Origin: Cellvibrio sp. KY-YJ-3
GTDB lineage: Bacteria > Pseudomonadota > Gammaproteobacteria > Pseudomonadales > Cellvibrionaceae
Length of the DNA: 64,000 nt
Assembly (NCBI RefSeq): GCF_008806955.1
Contig: NZ_CP031727.1
Span: 2,246,001-2,310,000, forward strand
Reading direction: 5' to 3'
The notes beneath the pieces were generated by a model. The model saw only the letters and a program-made list of their open reading frames with translations, was not told the origin of the DNA and searched no databases. The position numbers and the translations under genes were made by a program. Shown here piece by piece: positions 25,066-34,750 of the stretch (positions are counted from its first letter, which is position 1; the number at the start of each line of letters is the position of its first letter).

Positions 25066-26217
25066 TCAGGTCAACAATTTTTCCAGCGTGCGCTCATAAA
25101 TCCCCGTGAGTTTATTTAAATCATCGGCGCTAATACATTCGTTTACTTTGTGGATAGTGGCGTTGATTGGCCCCAGCTCCACTACTTGCGCGCCGGTAGG
25201 GGCGATAAAACGGCCATCGGAGGTGCCGCCGGAGGTTGAGAGTTCTGCATTCAAACCGGTTTCGATTTTGATCGCATCCACCACCGCATTGACCAAATCA
25301 CCGCGCGGTGTCAGGAACGGCTGGCCGCTCAGTATCCATTGCAGGTCATAGGTAAGCTGGTGTTTGTTTAAAATCATCTCCGTGCGCTCGCGCAGTATTT
25401 GGTCAGTGAGTTCGGTAGAAAAACGGAAATTGAATACCACCTCCACTTCACCGGGAATCACGTTAGTCGCACCGGTGCCGCCATTAATATTGGAAACTTG
25501 GAAGCTGGTGGCGGGGAAAAATTCGTTGCCGTTATCCCAATGTGCGCCAGCCAACTCCGCCAATGCCGGCGCCAGTTTATGAATCGGGTTGTCGGCCAGG
25601 TGCGGGTAGGCCACATGCCCTTGAATGCCTTTCACTTTTAAAATTGCACCGAGCGAACCGCGACGGCCATTTTTAATCACATCACCAACGTGTGCAGTAC
25701 TTGAGGGCTCGCCCACAATGCACCAGGTGATTTTGGTATTGTGCGCTTCCAGCCACTCCACAACTTTTACCGTGCCGTTGATGGACGGGCCTTCTTCGTC
25801 GCTGGTAATTAAAAAGGCGATACGGCCTTTATGATCGGGATATTTGGCGATGAAATTTTCGCAGGCCACCACCATACAGGCGAGTGAACCTTTCATATCG
25901 GCCGCGCCGCGCCCGTGCAGCATGCCGTCGATAATTTGTGGTTCAAAAGGCGGATTATTCCAGTTGGCTTCGGGGCCGGTAGGCACTACATCGGTATGGC
26001 CTGCAAACGTCAAAATCGGGCCGCTCGCGCCGTCGCTGCCCTCGCGAATACTCCAAAAATTATCCACCTCACCAAAACGCAAACGCTCGGTTTTAAAGCC
26101 AATCGCTTCAAGGCGTTGAATCATCATTTCCTGGCAGCCATCGTCCTCTGGTGTTACCGAGCGGCAGCGAATTAAATCAGTAGCAAGTTGCAATGTGGGT
26201 GTTAAGGCAGAAGTCAT
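25066..26217 (-). CDS. dapE: Succinyl-diaminopimelate desuccinylase
   Basis: A 383-residue M20 metallopeptidase that removes succinate from N-succinyl-LL-diaminopimelate in lysine and peptidoglycan precursor synthesis. It shows the metal-binding landmarks [21 protein letters not shown] and [11 protein letters not shown], and the substrate-region [11 protein letters not shown]. It stands apart from dapC and dapD, which lie about 8 kb upstream on the same strand. Confidence 0.97.
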   Translation of the reverse strand: MTSALTPTLQLATDLIRCRSVTPEDDGCQEMMIQRLEAIGFKTERLRFGEVDNFWSIREGSDGASGPILTFAGHTDVVPTGPEANWNNPPFEPQIIDGMLHGRGAADMKGSLACMVVACENFIAKYPDHKGRIAFLITSDEEGPSINGTVKVVEWLEAHNTKITWCIVGEPSSTAHVGDVIKNGRRGSLGAILKVKGIQGHVAYPHLADNPIHKLAPALAELAGAHWDNGNEFFPATSFQVSNINGGTGATNVIPGEVEVVFNFRFSTELTDQILRERTEMILNKHQLTYDLQWILSGQPFLTPRGDLVNAVVDAIKIETGLNAELSTSGGTSDGRFIAPTGAQVVELGPINATIHKVNECISADDLNKLTGIYERTLEKLLT

Positions 26218-26325
26218 GGCGATATCCAGAAAGAAGAGGCCGCAAAATAAGATGCGATGAAAGATGGCGCCGATTCTACAGGTTTGCGACGGGGGGCTCT
26301 AGCAAGGCAGGTTTAATGGCGGGCA

Positions 26326-26350
26326 GAAAAAAGCCCTCTGGAGGAGGGCT
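26326..26350 (-). terminator. Terminator of the hsp20 gene
   Basis: Read on the minus strand, AGCCCTC and GAGGGCT arms are followed by a T-run. It lies nine bases after the Hsp20 stop. Confidence 0.8.
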
Positions 26351-26358
26351 GTGCGGGT

Positions 26359-26931
26359 TTAGCTGGTTTTGTTGTTGATGTTGATCCGTTTGCTTTCACT
26401 CGGTGGCAGCGCCTTGCGTGGAATAGTAATCTCCAGTAAACCGTGATTCATGGACGCGCTTATCTCGTCCTGGTTGCAATCCTCTGGCAGGGTGAGTACA
26501 CGCTGAAAACTGCCAAAAGAACGCTCCATCCGGTAGTAGTGTTTATCGCTGGATTCTTTTTCCTCTTTTTTCTCACCGCGAATAGTGAGCACACCTTTAT
26601 TGATTTCCAGATTGATGTCCTTCTCGGTCAAGCCGGGTGCCTCCAGGCTGATCTGGTAACTCTTGTCATCGCTTGCAACATTTAATTTGGCCTGAAAACC
26701 GGTGATGTTAAATAACCCATCTTTTGGCCAGCGGTTGTTGAGCGATGGCATATTAAAATCGCGAAAGGTTGCATCAAATAACCGGTCAATTTCCCGCTGC
26801 AACCGCAGCATGGGGTGACTGCCGGTGGTGTTGTCTTTTTCTTCATTACTGGCACTGGTTGTAGCGGGCGCTTGTTGCCCTGCATCTTCATGTTTAAACC
26901 AGTTCCAGGGGTTGAGTTGCAATCTGTTCAT
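26359..26931 (-). CDS. Small heat-shock protein (Hsp20 family)
   Basis: A 190-residue alpha-crystallin chaperone. The N-terminal 70 residues are variable and polar; the alpha-crystallin domain runs from about 75 to 170 (YQISLEAPGLTEKDINLEI ... GVLTIRGEKKEE ... FQRVLTLPEDCNQDEI ... HGLLEITIPRK), with the IPR-type ending. It holds unfolded proteins for refolding. ATG 26931 is preceded by a perfect AGGAGG at six to seven bases; the longer frame reaching 27018 is not needed. A CTGACA-N4-TGTCAG palindrome and an Anr/Fnr-like box lie upstream. Confidence 0.93.
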   Translation of the reverse strand: MNRLQLNPWNWFKHEDAGQQAPATTSASNEEKDNTTGSHPMLRLQREIDRLFDATFRDFNMPSLNNRWPKDGLFNITGFQAKLNVASDDKSYQISLEAPGLTEKDINLEINKGVLTIRGEKKEEKESSDKHYYRMERSFGSFQRVLTLPEDCNQDEISASMNHGLLEITIPRKALPPSESKRININNKTS

Positions 26932-26972
26932 AAGCACCTCCTGTTGTGGTGAATCATCGGTAGTTAAGTGCG

Positions 26973-26988
26973 CTGACATAACTGTCAG
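26973..26988. promoter_or_regulatory. CTGACA-TAAC-TGTCAG palindrome upstream of hsp20
   Basis: Six-base perfect arms about 42-57 bases before the start codon. It could be an operator or an mRNA hairpin near the 5' end. Confidence 0.4.
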
Positions 26989-27020
26989 TAACAGCCTAGC
27001 GCCAATGACCCGCTGCACAT

Positions 27021-27034
27021 TTGTGTTGGATCAA
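27021..27034. promoter_or_regulatory. Partial Anr/Fnr-like box upstream of hsp20
   Basis: TTGTGTTGGATCAA matches eight of the ten defined bases of TTGAT-N4-ATCAA. It lies about 90 bases before the Hsp20 start. Hsp20 genes under low-oxygen control are known in related bacteria, but the match is only partial. Confidence 0.3.
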
Positions 27035-27291
27035 ATAGCGCGGTTAATTATTAACTAAGGCTGGAATTGCCTGACTTCAAGCCATGTTGCTAGATGCTTT
27101 TTCTATAAAAATAAATGCCAACATAAATTTGTTTTATTAATCTGCACCTATCCTTTTTCATGGGTTCTTCATGGTCATTAAATTTTTTTATCTGGTGCCT
27201 TGAACTTTATTTATGGTGTCCTTATCTAAGGCCGCAGCTTCGTTAGCTACGATTGTTTTGTGGGAATAATCCCGTTACTGAGGAAAAAACA
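27035..27291. other. AT-rich gap between hsp20 and the ABC-2/GldG operon
   Basis: The gap between the divergent hsp20 and ABC genes runs from 26932 to 27451. Beyond the sites listed separately I see only AT-rich sequence and a small GGGA-ATAA-TCCC repeat near 27262. No structured RNA is evident. Confidence 0.5.
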
Positions 27292-27390
27292 ATGTATAAC
27301 GCGAACCTTATTCATAACGCGGTTATCCAATTCTCGCTCTTGTTTTTTGCGCGCTTCTGGCGCCCCCCGCCCATATTCCTTGCGGTTTAA
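27292..27390 (+). CDS. Possible 32-residue ORF
   Basis: ATG 27292 is preceded by GAGGA with seven bases between, and the frame runs 32 codons to TAA. The peptide begins MYNANLIHNAVIQF, is hydrophobic in the middle, and then has RFWRPPPIFLAV. It ends 61 bases before the ABC ATPase start and in the same direction, so it could be a leader peptide or small membrane protein. Chance is a real alternative. Confidence 0.35.
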   Translation: MYNANLIHNAVIQFSLLFFARFWRPPPIFLAV

Positions 27391-27451
27391 CGCACTGTAT
27401 TTCTAACTGAATTCTTGTTGTTATCTATCGTCCATTAATCTGGAGGCTTTT

Positions 27452-28420
27452 ATGCTGGCAGTGTCAAAACTCAAGCGAGCCTACGGCGATTTTGTGGCGG
27501 CCGATGAGGTCAGTTTTACTATCGCCAAAGGTGAAATCGTAGGTTTGCTTGGCCACAATGGGGCAGGCAAAACTACCGTCATGAAAATGTTAAGCGGTTA
27601 TTTGGAACCCAGTGCAGGAACCATCCAGTTTCAGGGGCTGGCGCTGGCGGATAATCTCAAAACCTTGCAGCGTAAAATTGGTTATTTGCCAGAAAATTTA
27701 CCGATTTACCCTGAAATGTCGGTGGCCGCTTATTTGGATTACGCGGCCGAGCTTAAAGGTTTGCAGGGCGCGGAAAAACAGCGCGACATAAAGCGTGTGA
27801 TTGACGCGACTGACATAAAAAATAAATTGCTGGCGCCCATTGCCAGTTTGTCGCGCGGTTACAAACAGCGCGTGGGGGTAGCACAAGCATTGCTCGGTCG
27901 TCCCGCACTGTTAATTCTGGATGAACCCACCAACGGCCTGGACCCACAGCAAACCCTGCAAATGCGTGAGTTAATTCGCACTATTGCGCAGGAGGCGACA
28001 GTTATTTTATCCACCCACATTATGCAAGAAGTGGATGCCTTGTGTGACCGCGTATTGATGATGCGCGCGGGGCGCTTGGTATTGGATGAAAAATTGTCGG
28101 AGTTGCGCCGCGCCCGCTCCTTGTTACTCACCACCAATCAATCCGGTGCTGAACTGGAGCCAGTGCTGCGCTGTGTAACTGGCGTAAAAACAATTGAAAC
28201 TCTTGGTAAAAATGCACATGGCGAGCAGCTGCGTATTCACTTGGGCGATGCCGCTGACGTGCAAGCCACTACGGCTGCGCTGGCGCGTTTAGTATTGGAA
28301 AACAACGCCGAGTTATACCAGCTGCAACCCGAAACCCGCGACCTGGAAAGCCTGTTCCGCGATATCAACAATGCCACGCTGAGCGCGAAAGAAACGCAGG
28401 AGGTTGATCGTGCTGCCTAA
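27452..28420 (+). CDS. ABC transporter ATPase (GldA-like)
   Basis: A 322-residue ABC-2 type ATPase: Walker A GHNGAGKTT, signature LSRGYKQR, Walker B LLILDEPTNGLD, H-loop LSTHIM. About 90 residues follow the ATPase core, as in exporters of the GldA/CcmA group. TGGAGG precedes ATG 27452. It overlaps the next gene by 11 bases. Confidence 0.92.
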   Translation: MLAVSKLKRAYGDFVAADEVSFTIAKGEIVGLLGHNGAGKTTVMKMLSGYLEPSAGTIQFQGLALADNLKTLQRKIGYLPENLPIYPEMSVAAYLDYAAELKGLQGAEKQRDIKRVIDATDIKNKLLAPIASLSRGYKQRVGVAQALLGRPALLILDEPTNGLDPQQTLQMRELIRTIAQEATVILSTHIMQEVDALCDRVLMMRAGRLVLDEKLSELRRARSLLLTTNQSGAELEPVLRCVTGVKTIETLGKNAHGEQLRIHLGDAADVQATTAALARLVLENNAELYQLQPETRDLESLFRDINNATLSAKETQEVDRAA

Positions 28421-31328
28421 CACTACGATTACAAAAATTGCCAAAAAAGAAATCGGTTTATTTTTTTCCTCGCCGATCGCCTATTTATTTTTAGCCGCTT
28501 TTGCGGCTGTCAGTTTATTTGCGTTTTTTTGGGGAGAAGCTTTTTTTGCCCGCAATATTGCCGATGTACGCCCGCTGTTCGAATGGATGCCGCTGCTGCT
28601 GATTTTTTTGTGCAGCACTATCACCATGCGTTTATGGAGTGAGGAACGCCGCAGCGGCACGCTTGAGCATGTACTTACCCAACCCGTGCCGCTGTGGCAT
28701 TTTGTGGTGGGTAAATTTTTGGGCTGCGTGGTGTTGTTGGTGATTGCACTGGCGATCACTTTGCCGCTTCCCATTACTGTTGCAGTGCTGGGTGATTTGG
28801 ATTGGGGGCCGGTAGCAGCGGGTTATGTGGCAACCTTATTGTTGGGTGCTGCTTACTTGAGTATGGGGTTGTTTGTATCTGCGCGCAGCGATAATCAAAT
28901 AGTCAGTTTGATTAGTGCCGTGGCACTCTGCGGTTTTTTTTATTTGTTGGGCAGCAGTGCAATTACCAATTTGATGGGCAATAGCGCCGCCGAATATTTA
29001 CGTTTGCTGGCTACCGGTGCGCGTTTTGATTCTATCGCCCGTGGGGTGATTGATCTGCGCGATTTGTATTTTTATATCAGCCTGGTGTTGGTGTTTCTCG
29101 CCTTAAATACCTACGCTTTGGAGCGCGAACGCTGGGCAGCCACCGGCAACAAAACCCATCATGGTCGCTGGCGTTCTGTTACCGCGCTGTTGTTGATTAA
29201 TGCCTTGGCAGCCAATCTCTGGCTCGGCCAAATTAATAGCCTGCGTATTGACACCACTCGCGGCAATCAATATTCCATTTCTACTGCAACCGAACACTAT
29301 TTGCAGCAACTGCAAGAACCCTTGTTACTGCGCGGATATTTCAGCGGCAAAACCCATCCGCTGTTATCACCGCTGGTGCCGCAGCTGCGCGACTTGATGA
29401 AAGAATATGAAGTGGAAGGCAAGGGTTTAGTGCGCGTGGAATTTGTGGATCCGGTAACTGACCCGGAGTTGGAGCAAGAGGCAAATCAGAAATATGCCAT
29501 TCAACCCGTGCCCTTCCAAATTTCGGATCGCTACCAAGCTTCGCTGGTGAATTCCTATTTCAACGTGTTGGTTCAGTATGGCGATGAATATCAAGTGCTG
29601 GGCTTTCGCGATTTAATTGAAGTAAAAAGTGCCGGCGAAACCGATTTGGATGTGCAACTGCGCAACCCCGAACACGATTTAACCCGCGCGATTAAAAAAG
29701 TGCTGCATTCTTATCAAGCGGGCGGCAATTTGTTTGACACAGTAAAAGGCGAGCTGCGTTTTACTGCCTATGTGTCAGCGGATAATCGCCTGCCTGAGGC
29801 GCTTAAAAACTTTAAGGATCTGGTTAGTGCTGAGGTGAATAAACAACGCGAAAAATCGGGCGAGCGTTTGCAGTTGGAGTTTCTCGACCCGGATGCTAAT
29901 GGCGGTGAATTGGGGCAGCGCATCGCTCAGGATTATGGTTTTAATCCTCTGGCGACCAGTTTGCTCAGCAATGAACGTTTTTATTTTTACATGACCTTGG
30001 CGCAGGGTGAGCAGTTGGTGCAGATCCCGCTGGATGATATGAGTGCGGCAAGTTTTGAGCGCAACTTTAACGCCGCCCTGAAACGATTCGCTTCAGGTTT
30101 CACCAAAACGGTAGCGCTGGTGACTCCAGCGGCGGATATGGGCGGCTACTATGGTGCTCCGGCGGGGCCGCAATTTAATCAGCTGCAGGAATTTCTCGGT
30201 GCAGAATTAAATGTGCAACGCGAGGATTTGTCCGACGGCAGTGTGAGCGGTGAGGCGGATGTATTATTGCTCGCTGCCCCCAAAGAATTGGGCGAAAAAG
30301 AATTGTTCGCGGTGGATCAATTCCTTATGCAAGGTGGCACGGTAATTATGGCCAGCTCGCCCTACAGCGCCTCGGTCAGCCAGCGCAGTTTGAGTTTGCA
30401 AAAACACAACAGTGGTGTGCAGCAATGGCTCGCCCATCACGGTATTCGCATGGAAGAAAAGTTGGTGATGGATAAACAAAACTTGCCTTTCCCAATTCCT
30501 GTGAGCCGCAATCTGGGTGGTTTCAGTGTGCAGGAAATGCGCATGGTGGATTACCCTTATTTTGTGGATGTGCGTGGGCAAGGTTTGAATGCGGAGAACC
30601 CTATCACCAGCGGTTTGCCACAGGCGAGTCTTGCATGGGCTTCACCTATCGCGCTGGATGCTGACAAAAATCAGCAGCGCCGAATTACCGAATTGCTACG
30701 CAGTTCGGACAGCGCATGGCTGAGTGGCGATATGAATATAGTGCCGCAAGTCAACAGCGATGGTTTGTCACGCTTTATTCCTGTGGGCGAACAAAAATCC
30801 CATTTGTTGGGTGTGATTAGTCAGGGCCGTTTTGATTCTTTTTTTGCCGGAAAAAATTCGCCCTTGCTGGTCAATACAAACGCAAACACAAACGCCGATA
30901 CAACCGCGGCAGGAGCTTCCGAGGCTGAGGCAGATAATGGCGATGCGGCTTTATCTACTACACAAACAGTGAGCAGTGTTATTCAACACTCTCCGGAATC
31001 TGCACGCATTATTTTATTCAGCTCCAACGATTTCCTGAGCGATGCCGTCATCAATATGACCGGTATGGCCACCGGTGGGCAGTATCTTAATTCGGTGCAA
31101 TTGCTTGCCAACACGGTGGATTGGGCGCTAGAGGATGAAGGGCTGGTAAGTATTCGCGCGCGCGGCAATTTCAACCGCACTCTGCCCGCTATGGAACAAA
31201 CAAGCCAAGTTTTTTGGGAGTATTTAAATTACGCATTAGCGCTGGGTGCGCTGTTGTTGGTGGGGCTGGTGCAGCGTCAGTTTAAACGTCGTCGCGAACA
31301 ACAGTACCAGCAGTGGCTGGCGAACTAA
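28410..31328 (+). CDS. ABC-2 permease fused to GldG-like auxiliary protein
   Basis: A 972-residue fusion. Residues 1 to about 240 are an ABC-2 permease with six hydrophobic spans (GldF-like). From about 260 on is a GldG-like (ABC_transp_aux) extracytoplasmic protein: TTRGNQYSISTATEHYLQQL and GYYGAPAGPQFNQLQ, ending in a membrane span near 935-955 and a basic tail. In Flavobacteriia GldF and GldG are separate; here they are one gene. A Thr/Asn/Ala-rich low-complexity insert lies near 828-845 (NTNANTNADTT). GTG 28410 follows CAGGAGG at six bases; the TTG at 28404 is too near. Confidence 0.88.
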   Translation: MLPNTTITKIAKKEIGLFFSSPIAYLFLAAFAAVSLFAFFWGEAFFARNIADVRPLFEWMPLLLIFLCSTITMRLWSEERRSGTLEHVLTQPVPLWHFVVGKFLGCVVLLVIALAITLPLPITVAVLGDLDWGPVAAGYVATLLLGAAYLSMGLFVSARSDNQIVSLISAVALCGFFYLLGSSAITNLMGNSAAEYLRLLATGARFDSIARGVIDLRDLYFYISLVLVFLALNTYALERERWAATGNKTHHGRWRSVTALLLINALAANLWLGQINSLRIDTTRGNQYSISTATEHYLQQLQEPLLLRGYFSGKTHPLLSPLVPQLRDLMKEYEVEGKGLVRVEFVDPVTDPELEQEANQKYAIQPVPFQISDRYQASLVNSYFNVLVQYGDEYQVLGFRDLIEVKSAGETDLDVQLRNPEHDLTRAIKKVLHSYQAGGNLFDTVKGELRFTAYVSADNRLPEALKNFKDLVSAEVNKQREKSGERLQLEFLDPDANGGELGQRIAQDYGFNPLATSLLSNERFYFYMTLAQGEQLVQIPLDDMSAASFERNFNAALKRFASGFTKTVALVTPAADMGGYYGAPAGPQFNQLQEFLGAELNVQREDLSDGSVSGEADVLLLAAPKELGEKELFAVDQFLMQGGTVIMASSPYSASVSQRSLSLQKHNSGVQQWLAHHGIRMEEKLVMDKQNLPFPIPVSRNLGGFSVQEMRMVDYPYFVDVRGQGLNAENPITSGLPQASLAWASPIALDADKNQQRRITELLRSSDSAWLSGDMNIVPQVNSDGLSRFIPVGEQKSHLLGVISQGRFDSFFAGKNSPLLVNTNANTNADTTAAGASEAEADNGDAALSTTQTVSSVIQHSPESARIILFSSNDFLSDAVINMTGMATGGQYLNSVQLLANTVDWALEDEGLVSIRARGNFNRTLPAMEQTSQVFWEYLNYALALGALLLVGLVQRQFKRRREQQYQQWLAN

Positions 31329-31361
31329 TCACACTCACTATTGACCAGAAAGAGGTGAATA

Positions 31362-32393
31362 ATGAACCAAGCAGTAACCATTAATGTTGCCCGGAGTAAT
31401 AGGGTAGAAACCATGCGGGATATGGGGCGCTGGCAACAACGCCTGTGGCTCTTGTTGGTGATTCAAGTGTTATTGGTGGTGGGAGTTTATGCCTATCAAC
31501 AGAACTCCCGTGCAACACCAACGGCGGTACCCTTGTTGCCAGTGTCCACAAACGTGATTGATCGCATTGAAATCGCTGATGCGACAACTAGTGTGCACCT
31601 GAATAAACAAGCGAATCGCTGGCAACTCACGCAGTCGTCCTTACCGGTAGATAATGAAAAAATCACCGCATTGTTGGAGAAGCTAAACGGATTGCGGTTG
31701 ACTTGGCCGGTTGCCAATACCGCATCCAGCCACGAGCGGTTTGAAGTAGGCGAACAAAAATTCCAGCGCAAATTGCGCCTTTATGAAGGTGATAAATTGC
31801 AGGCGGAATTTTATTTAGGCAGTTCACCTGGTTTCAAAAAAGTGCATTTGCGCCGTGCGGGTGATAATCAGGTCTACAGCGTTGCACTCAGCACTATGGA
31901 TGCAGCCACCAGTGGTGATGATTGGTTGAATAAACAACTGCTCACCACTACTAATCCAGTCAACATCAAAGGGCGTGATTACGAGTTGCAAAAACAAGGT
32001 GAAAACTGGCAATTAGTTGGTGAAACCGGCGTGTCATTAAACACCGAAAAAGTCACGGCCTTGGTGAAGGCGTTGGCTAGTTTGCAGGTGCAGTCTGTGG
32101 TGCAAGAAGCACCGAAGGGCGAGCCCATTACTCTCGCGGTAAAAAGTGCAGAAGGCAATTGGCAGTATGACTTTATCAAGACTGACGCTGGGCATGTTGT
32201 CAAACGCAGTGATCGCGAGCAGTACTTTTCACTGAGTCAGTATGAGTATGAACGTATCGCTCAGGTCGCGCGTGAAAGTTTATTGGCGCCGGCGACTGCC
32301 ACGGAGACAAGTCCGACAACACCAAACTCTGCAGCGACTAATCCGGTAGAGGCTGTTGTGCAAGAAGCGACTAAAGGTTTGTTAGGGAATTGA
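31362..32393 (+). CDS. DUF4340-family protein
   Basis: A 343-residue protein with one N-terminal membrane anchor at about 27-45 (LWLLLVIQVLLVVGVYAY) and a large periplasmic part with two repeated strand-helix units (IDRIEIADATTSVHLNKQ; INIKGRDYELQKQGENW type). DUF4340 proteins regularly follow GldG-like genes, and this one does so after 33 bases. Probably a third subunit of the exporter. The C-terminal 35 residues are a Thr/Pro/Ala linker. Confidence 0.83.
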   Translation: MNQAVTINVARSNRVETMRDMGRWQQRLWLLLVIQVLLVVGVYAYQQNSRATPTAVPLLPVSTNVIDRIEIADATTSVHLNKQANRWQLTQSSLPVDNEKITALLEKLNGLRLTWPVANTASSHERFEVGEQKFQRKLRLYEGDKLQAEFYLGSSPGFKKVHLRRAGDNQVYSVALSTMDAATSGDDWLNKQLLTTTNPVNIKGRDYELQKQGENWQLVGETGVSLNTEKVTALVKALASLQVQSVVQEAPKGEPITLAVKSAEGNWQYDFIKTDAGHVVKRSDREQYFSLSQYEYERIAQVARESLLAPATATETSPTTPNSAATNPVEAVVQEATKGLLGN

Positions 32394-32407
32394 CCTAACT
32401 AAAAACA

Positions 32408-32433
32408 AACAGCCCGGCATATGCCGGGCTGTT
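32408..32433. terminator. Bidirectional terminator, 26-base perfect palindrome
   Basis: AACAGCCCGGCAT and ATGCCGGGCTGTT are fully complementary, giving a strong stem between two convergent operons; T-rich sequence follows on the right and A-rich on the left. Confidence 0.8.
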
Positions 32434-32487
32434 GTTATTTGTATCTATGTTTCTAGCTATCGCTATTTTGCTTTCGTTCAACGGTGC

Positions 32488-33189
32488 TTAACCCGCTAAA
32501 CCAACATAAACCTCATGCACATCGTCGTCGTTATCAATCGCGGCGAGGAATGCTTCAACTTCTGCCAATGCTTCATCGCTCAAGCTGACGGGGTTTTTAG
32601 GTTTGTAACCCAGCTTGGCAGATACCACCGTAAAACCCTGGTCGGGCAGGGCTTTTTGCACTAAATCCAAATCGGTTAAATCGGTGTAAAAAGTGACTGT
32701 GCCGTCATCGTCCAATTCAAAATCCTGTGCGCCTGCTTCAATCGCCGCCATTTCTGCGTCGGCATCGGCGTTGGCAGCTGTGGCTTCGATAATGCCCAGA
32801 TGATCAAAATCCCAGGACACTGAACCGGAAGTACCCAACTGGCCTTTGCGGAATAAACCGCGAATATTGGAGATGGTGCGATTGACGTTGTCGGTAAGGC
32901 ATTCAACGATCACGGGCACCTGATGCGGTGCGTAACCTTCATAGGTGACTTTTTCGTAACTGGCGGCGCCGTCGAGCTGGCCCGAGCCTTTTTTAATCGC
33001 GCGCTCCAATGTCTCGCGCGTCATTGAGGCTTTTTTGGCTTGGACGATAGCGAGGCGTAGGCGCGGGTTCATATCCGGGTCTGCACCCGAGCGTGCTGCG
33101 ATCATAATTTCTTTGGTGAGTTTGGTAAAAATTTTACCTTTTGCGCTCGCAGCTTCTTCTTTATGTTTTGCTTTCCATTGTGCGCCCAT
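32488..33189 (-). CDS. YebC/PmpR-family protein
   Basis: A 233-residue protein with the family pattern: [19 protein letters not shown] at the start (basic lobe), [34 protein letters not shown] and an acidic end. Family members act as transcription regulators or, as recently shown, in relieving ribosome stalling. The start differs from the usual MAGHSKW, so it belongs to the YeeN-like branch. It is the last of the minus-strand block, 134 bases after dapD. Confidence 0.92.
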   Translation of the reverse strand: MGAQWKAKHKEEAASAKGKIFTKLTKEIMIAARSGADPDMNPRLRLAIVQAKKASMTRETLERAIKKGSGQLDGAASYEKVTYEGYAPHQVPVIVECLTDNVNRTISNIRGLFRKGQLGTSGSVSWDFDHLGIIEATAANADADAEMAAIEAGAQDFELDDDGTVTFYTDLTDLDLVQKALPDQGFTVVSAKLGYKPKNPVSLSDEALAEVEAFLAAIDNDDDVHEVYVGLAG

Positions 33190-33322
33190 GATTATCGCCT
33201 CGTTGTTTGCACAAACCCATTGTGCCTGGTTTATCGGTAGGGGCAGCTGCTTGCTGCGCCCGTTGTATGTAAATTATTTTGTATTCATCAAGGCACAATA
33301 AATTGCGCCCGAACCAATCAAA

Positions 33323-34354
33323 TTAATTCGCGTGCAATGCAGTATTTAATTGCAACGCACTTTTATTGGTAACCACTTCCACGCGGCCCGTGATGGAATT
33401 GCGGCGGAATACCAAATCATTCACACCGGCAAGTTCACGCGCTTTGATAGTTTTTACTTCGTTGCCCGCATCGTCCAATACCACCACTTTAGTTCCAGCG
33501 GTAATATAAAGGCCCGATTCTACTTTGCAGCGGTCGCCCAGTGGAATACCAATACCGGCGTTAGCACCTATCAGCGATTCTTTACCAACCGAAATGACAA
33601 TATTGCCTCCACCTGAGAGAGTGCCCATGGTGGAGCTACCGCCGCCCAAATCTGAACCGGCACCGACAAAGACACCGGCAGAAATACGGCCTTCAATCAT
33701 CGCCGGGCCTTCAGTGCCCGCATTAAAGTTAACAAAACCTTCGTGCATGATGGTGGTGCCTTCGCCCAAGTATGCGCCTAAACGTACCCGCGCCGTGTGT
33801 GCAACGCGTACGCCTTTAGGCACCACGTAGTTGGTCATTTTGGGGAATTTATCCACGCAGGATACTTCCAGTTCTTCGCCATTCAAACGCGCTTGTAATT
33901 GACGCGCAGGTAATTCATTAACATCGATAGCACCTTGGTTGGTCCAGGCAACATTGGGCAGTACGCCAAAAATTCCGGCGAGCACTGTGTTGTGTGGTTT
34001 CACCAAACGGTGCGACAACAAATGCAATTTCAAATAGCCTTCAGGAACCGATGTGGGGTTGGTATCGGTTGCGAGCAGTGTGGCGACCAATGGACGTTTG
34101 CTTGTCGCCAGTGATTTTGCCAGCTCGGCTTGCGCGCTGTCGCCAGCAATGGTGAGTGCTTGGGCGATTTCATTGGCTTGATTGGTGGACAGTGCAATCG
34201 CTTGATTGCCATCGGTATAACCCACAATGGTGGCAATCGCGCGCGCAACTGCTTCTGACGGTGCGAGTACTGGCTGTGCATAAAACACTTCCAGCCATTC
34301 ACCTTTTACGTTCTGTGTGCCTATACCTAAACCGAGTGCGTAGAGTTGAGTCAT
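33323..34354 (-). CDS. dapD: 2,3,4,5-Tetrahydropyridine-2,6-dicarboxylate N-succinyltransferase
   Basis: A 343-residue left-handed beta-helix acyltransferase of the longer DapD type. It shows FNAGTEGPAMIEGRISAGVF and the repeats GAGSDLGGGSSTMGTL and GANAGIGIPLGD. It transfers succinate from succinyl-CoA in the diaminopimelate pathway. ATG 34354 is preceded by CAGGA; the frame could open 24 bases upstream but without a ribosome site. Confidence 0.96.
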   Translation of the reverse strand: MTQLYALGLGIGTQNVKGEWLEVFYAQPVLAPSEAVARAIATIVGYTDGNQAIALSTNQANEIAQALTIAGDSAQAELAKSLATSKRPLVATLLATDTNPTSVPEGYLKLHLLSHRLVKPHNTVLAGIFGVLPNVAWTNQGAIDVNELPARQLQARLNGEELEVSCVDKFPKMTNYVVPKGVRVAHTARVRLGAYLGEGTTIMHEGFVNFNAGTEGPAMIEGRISAGVFVGAGSDLGGGSSTMGTLSGGGNIVISVGKESLIGANAGIGIPLGDRCKVESGLYITAGTKVVVLDDAGNEVKTIKARELAGVNDLVFRRNSITGRVEVVTNKSALQLNTALHAN

Positions 34355-34382
34355 GTTTTTTTCCTGACAATAGTGCAAATAA

Positions 34383-34727
34383 TTAATTAAAAATGGCGCT
34401 GTATTCGGTGTCTTTAAAACCGACGTGTTTTTGTTTGCCGGTATCGAGCAATGGGCGTTTTATCAATGTCGGGTTGGCACTGATCACCTTTGCTGCAGTG
34501 GCTTCACTAAAATTATTTTTGATTGCATCGTCTAATTCTTTCCACGTAGTACTGCGTCTATTCACCAGTGCATCCAAACCGATTTCAGCAATCCAGGTTT
34601 CTATTTGTGCGCTGGTTAAACCATCGGCACGGAAGTCGTGAAAGCGGTAATCTACTTTATGTTGTTCAAGCCAGCTACGGGCTTTTTTGACGGTGTCGCA
34701 GTTTTTAATGCCGTATAAGGTGGTCAT
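34383..34727 (-). CDS. ArsC/Spx-family thioredoxin-fold reductase (YffB-like)
   Basis: A 114-residue protein with a single redox Cys in GIKNCDTVKKA and the thioredoxin-like core ending KRPLLDTGKQKHVGF. It lacks the true arsenate-reductase pairing. Such genes often lie next to dapD/dapE in gammaproteobacteria without proven function. ATG 34727 has only a weak ribosome site (GAAAGAA). Confidence 0.88.
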   Translation of the reverse strand: MTTLYGIKNCDTVKKARSWLEQHKVDYRFHDFRADGLTSAQIETWIAEIGLDALVNRRSTTWKELDDAIKNNFSEATAAKVISANPTLIKRPLLDTGKQKHVGFKDTEYSAIFN

Positions 34728-34750
34728 ATTCTTTCGTCGTGTGAAGATGG

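Noticed and set aside
32408-32433. Operator palindrome
   Set aside because: It lies between two convergent gene ends and has flanking A/T runs, so a bidirectional terminator explains it.
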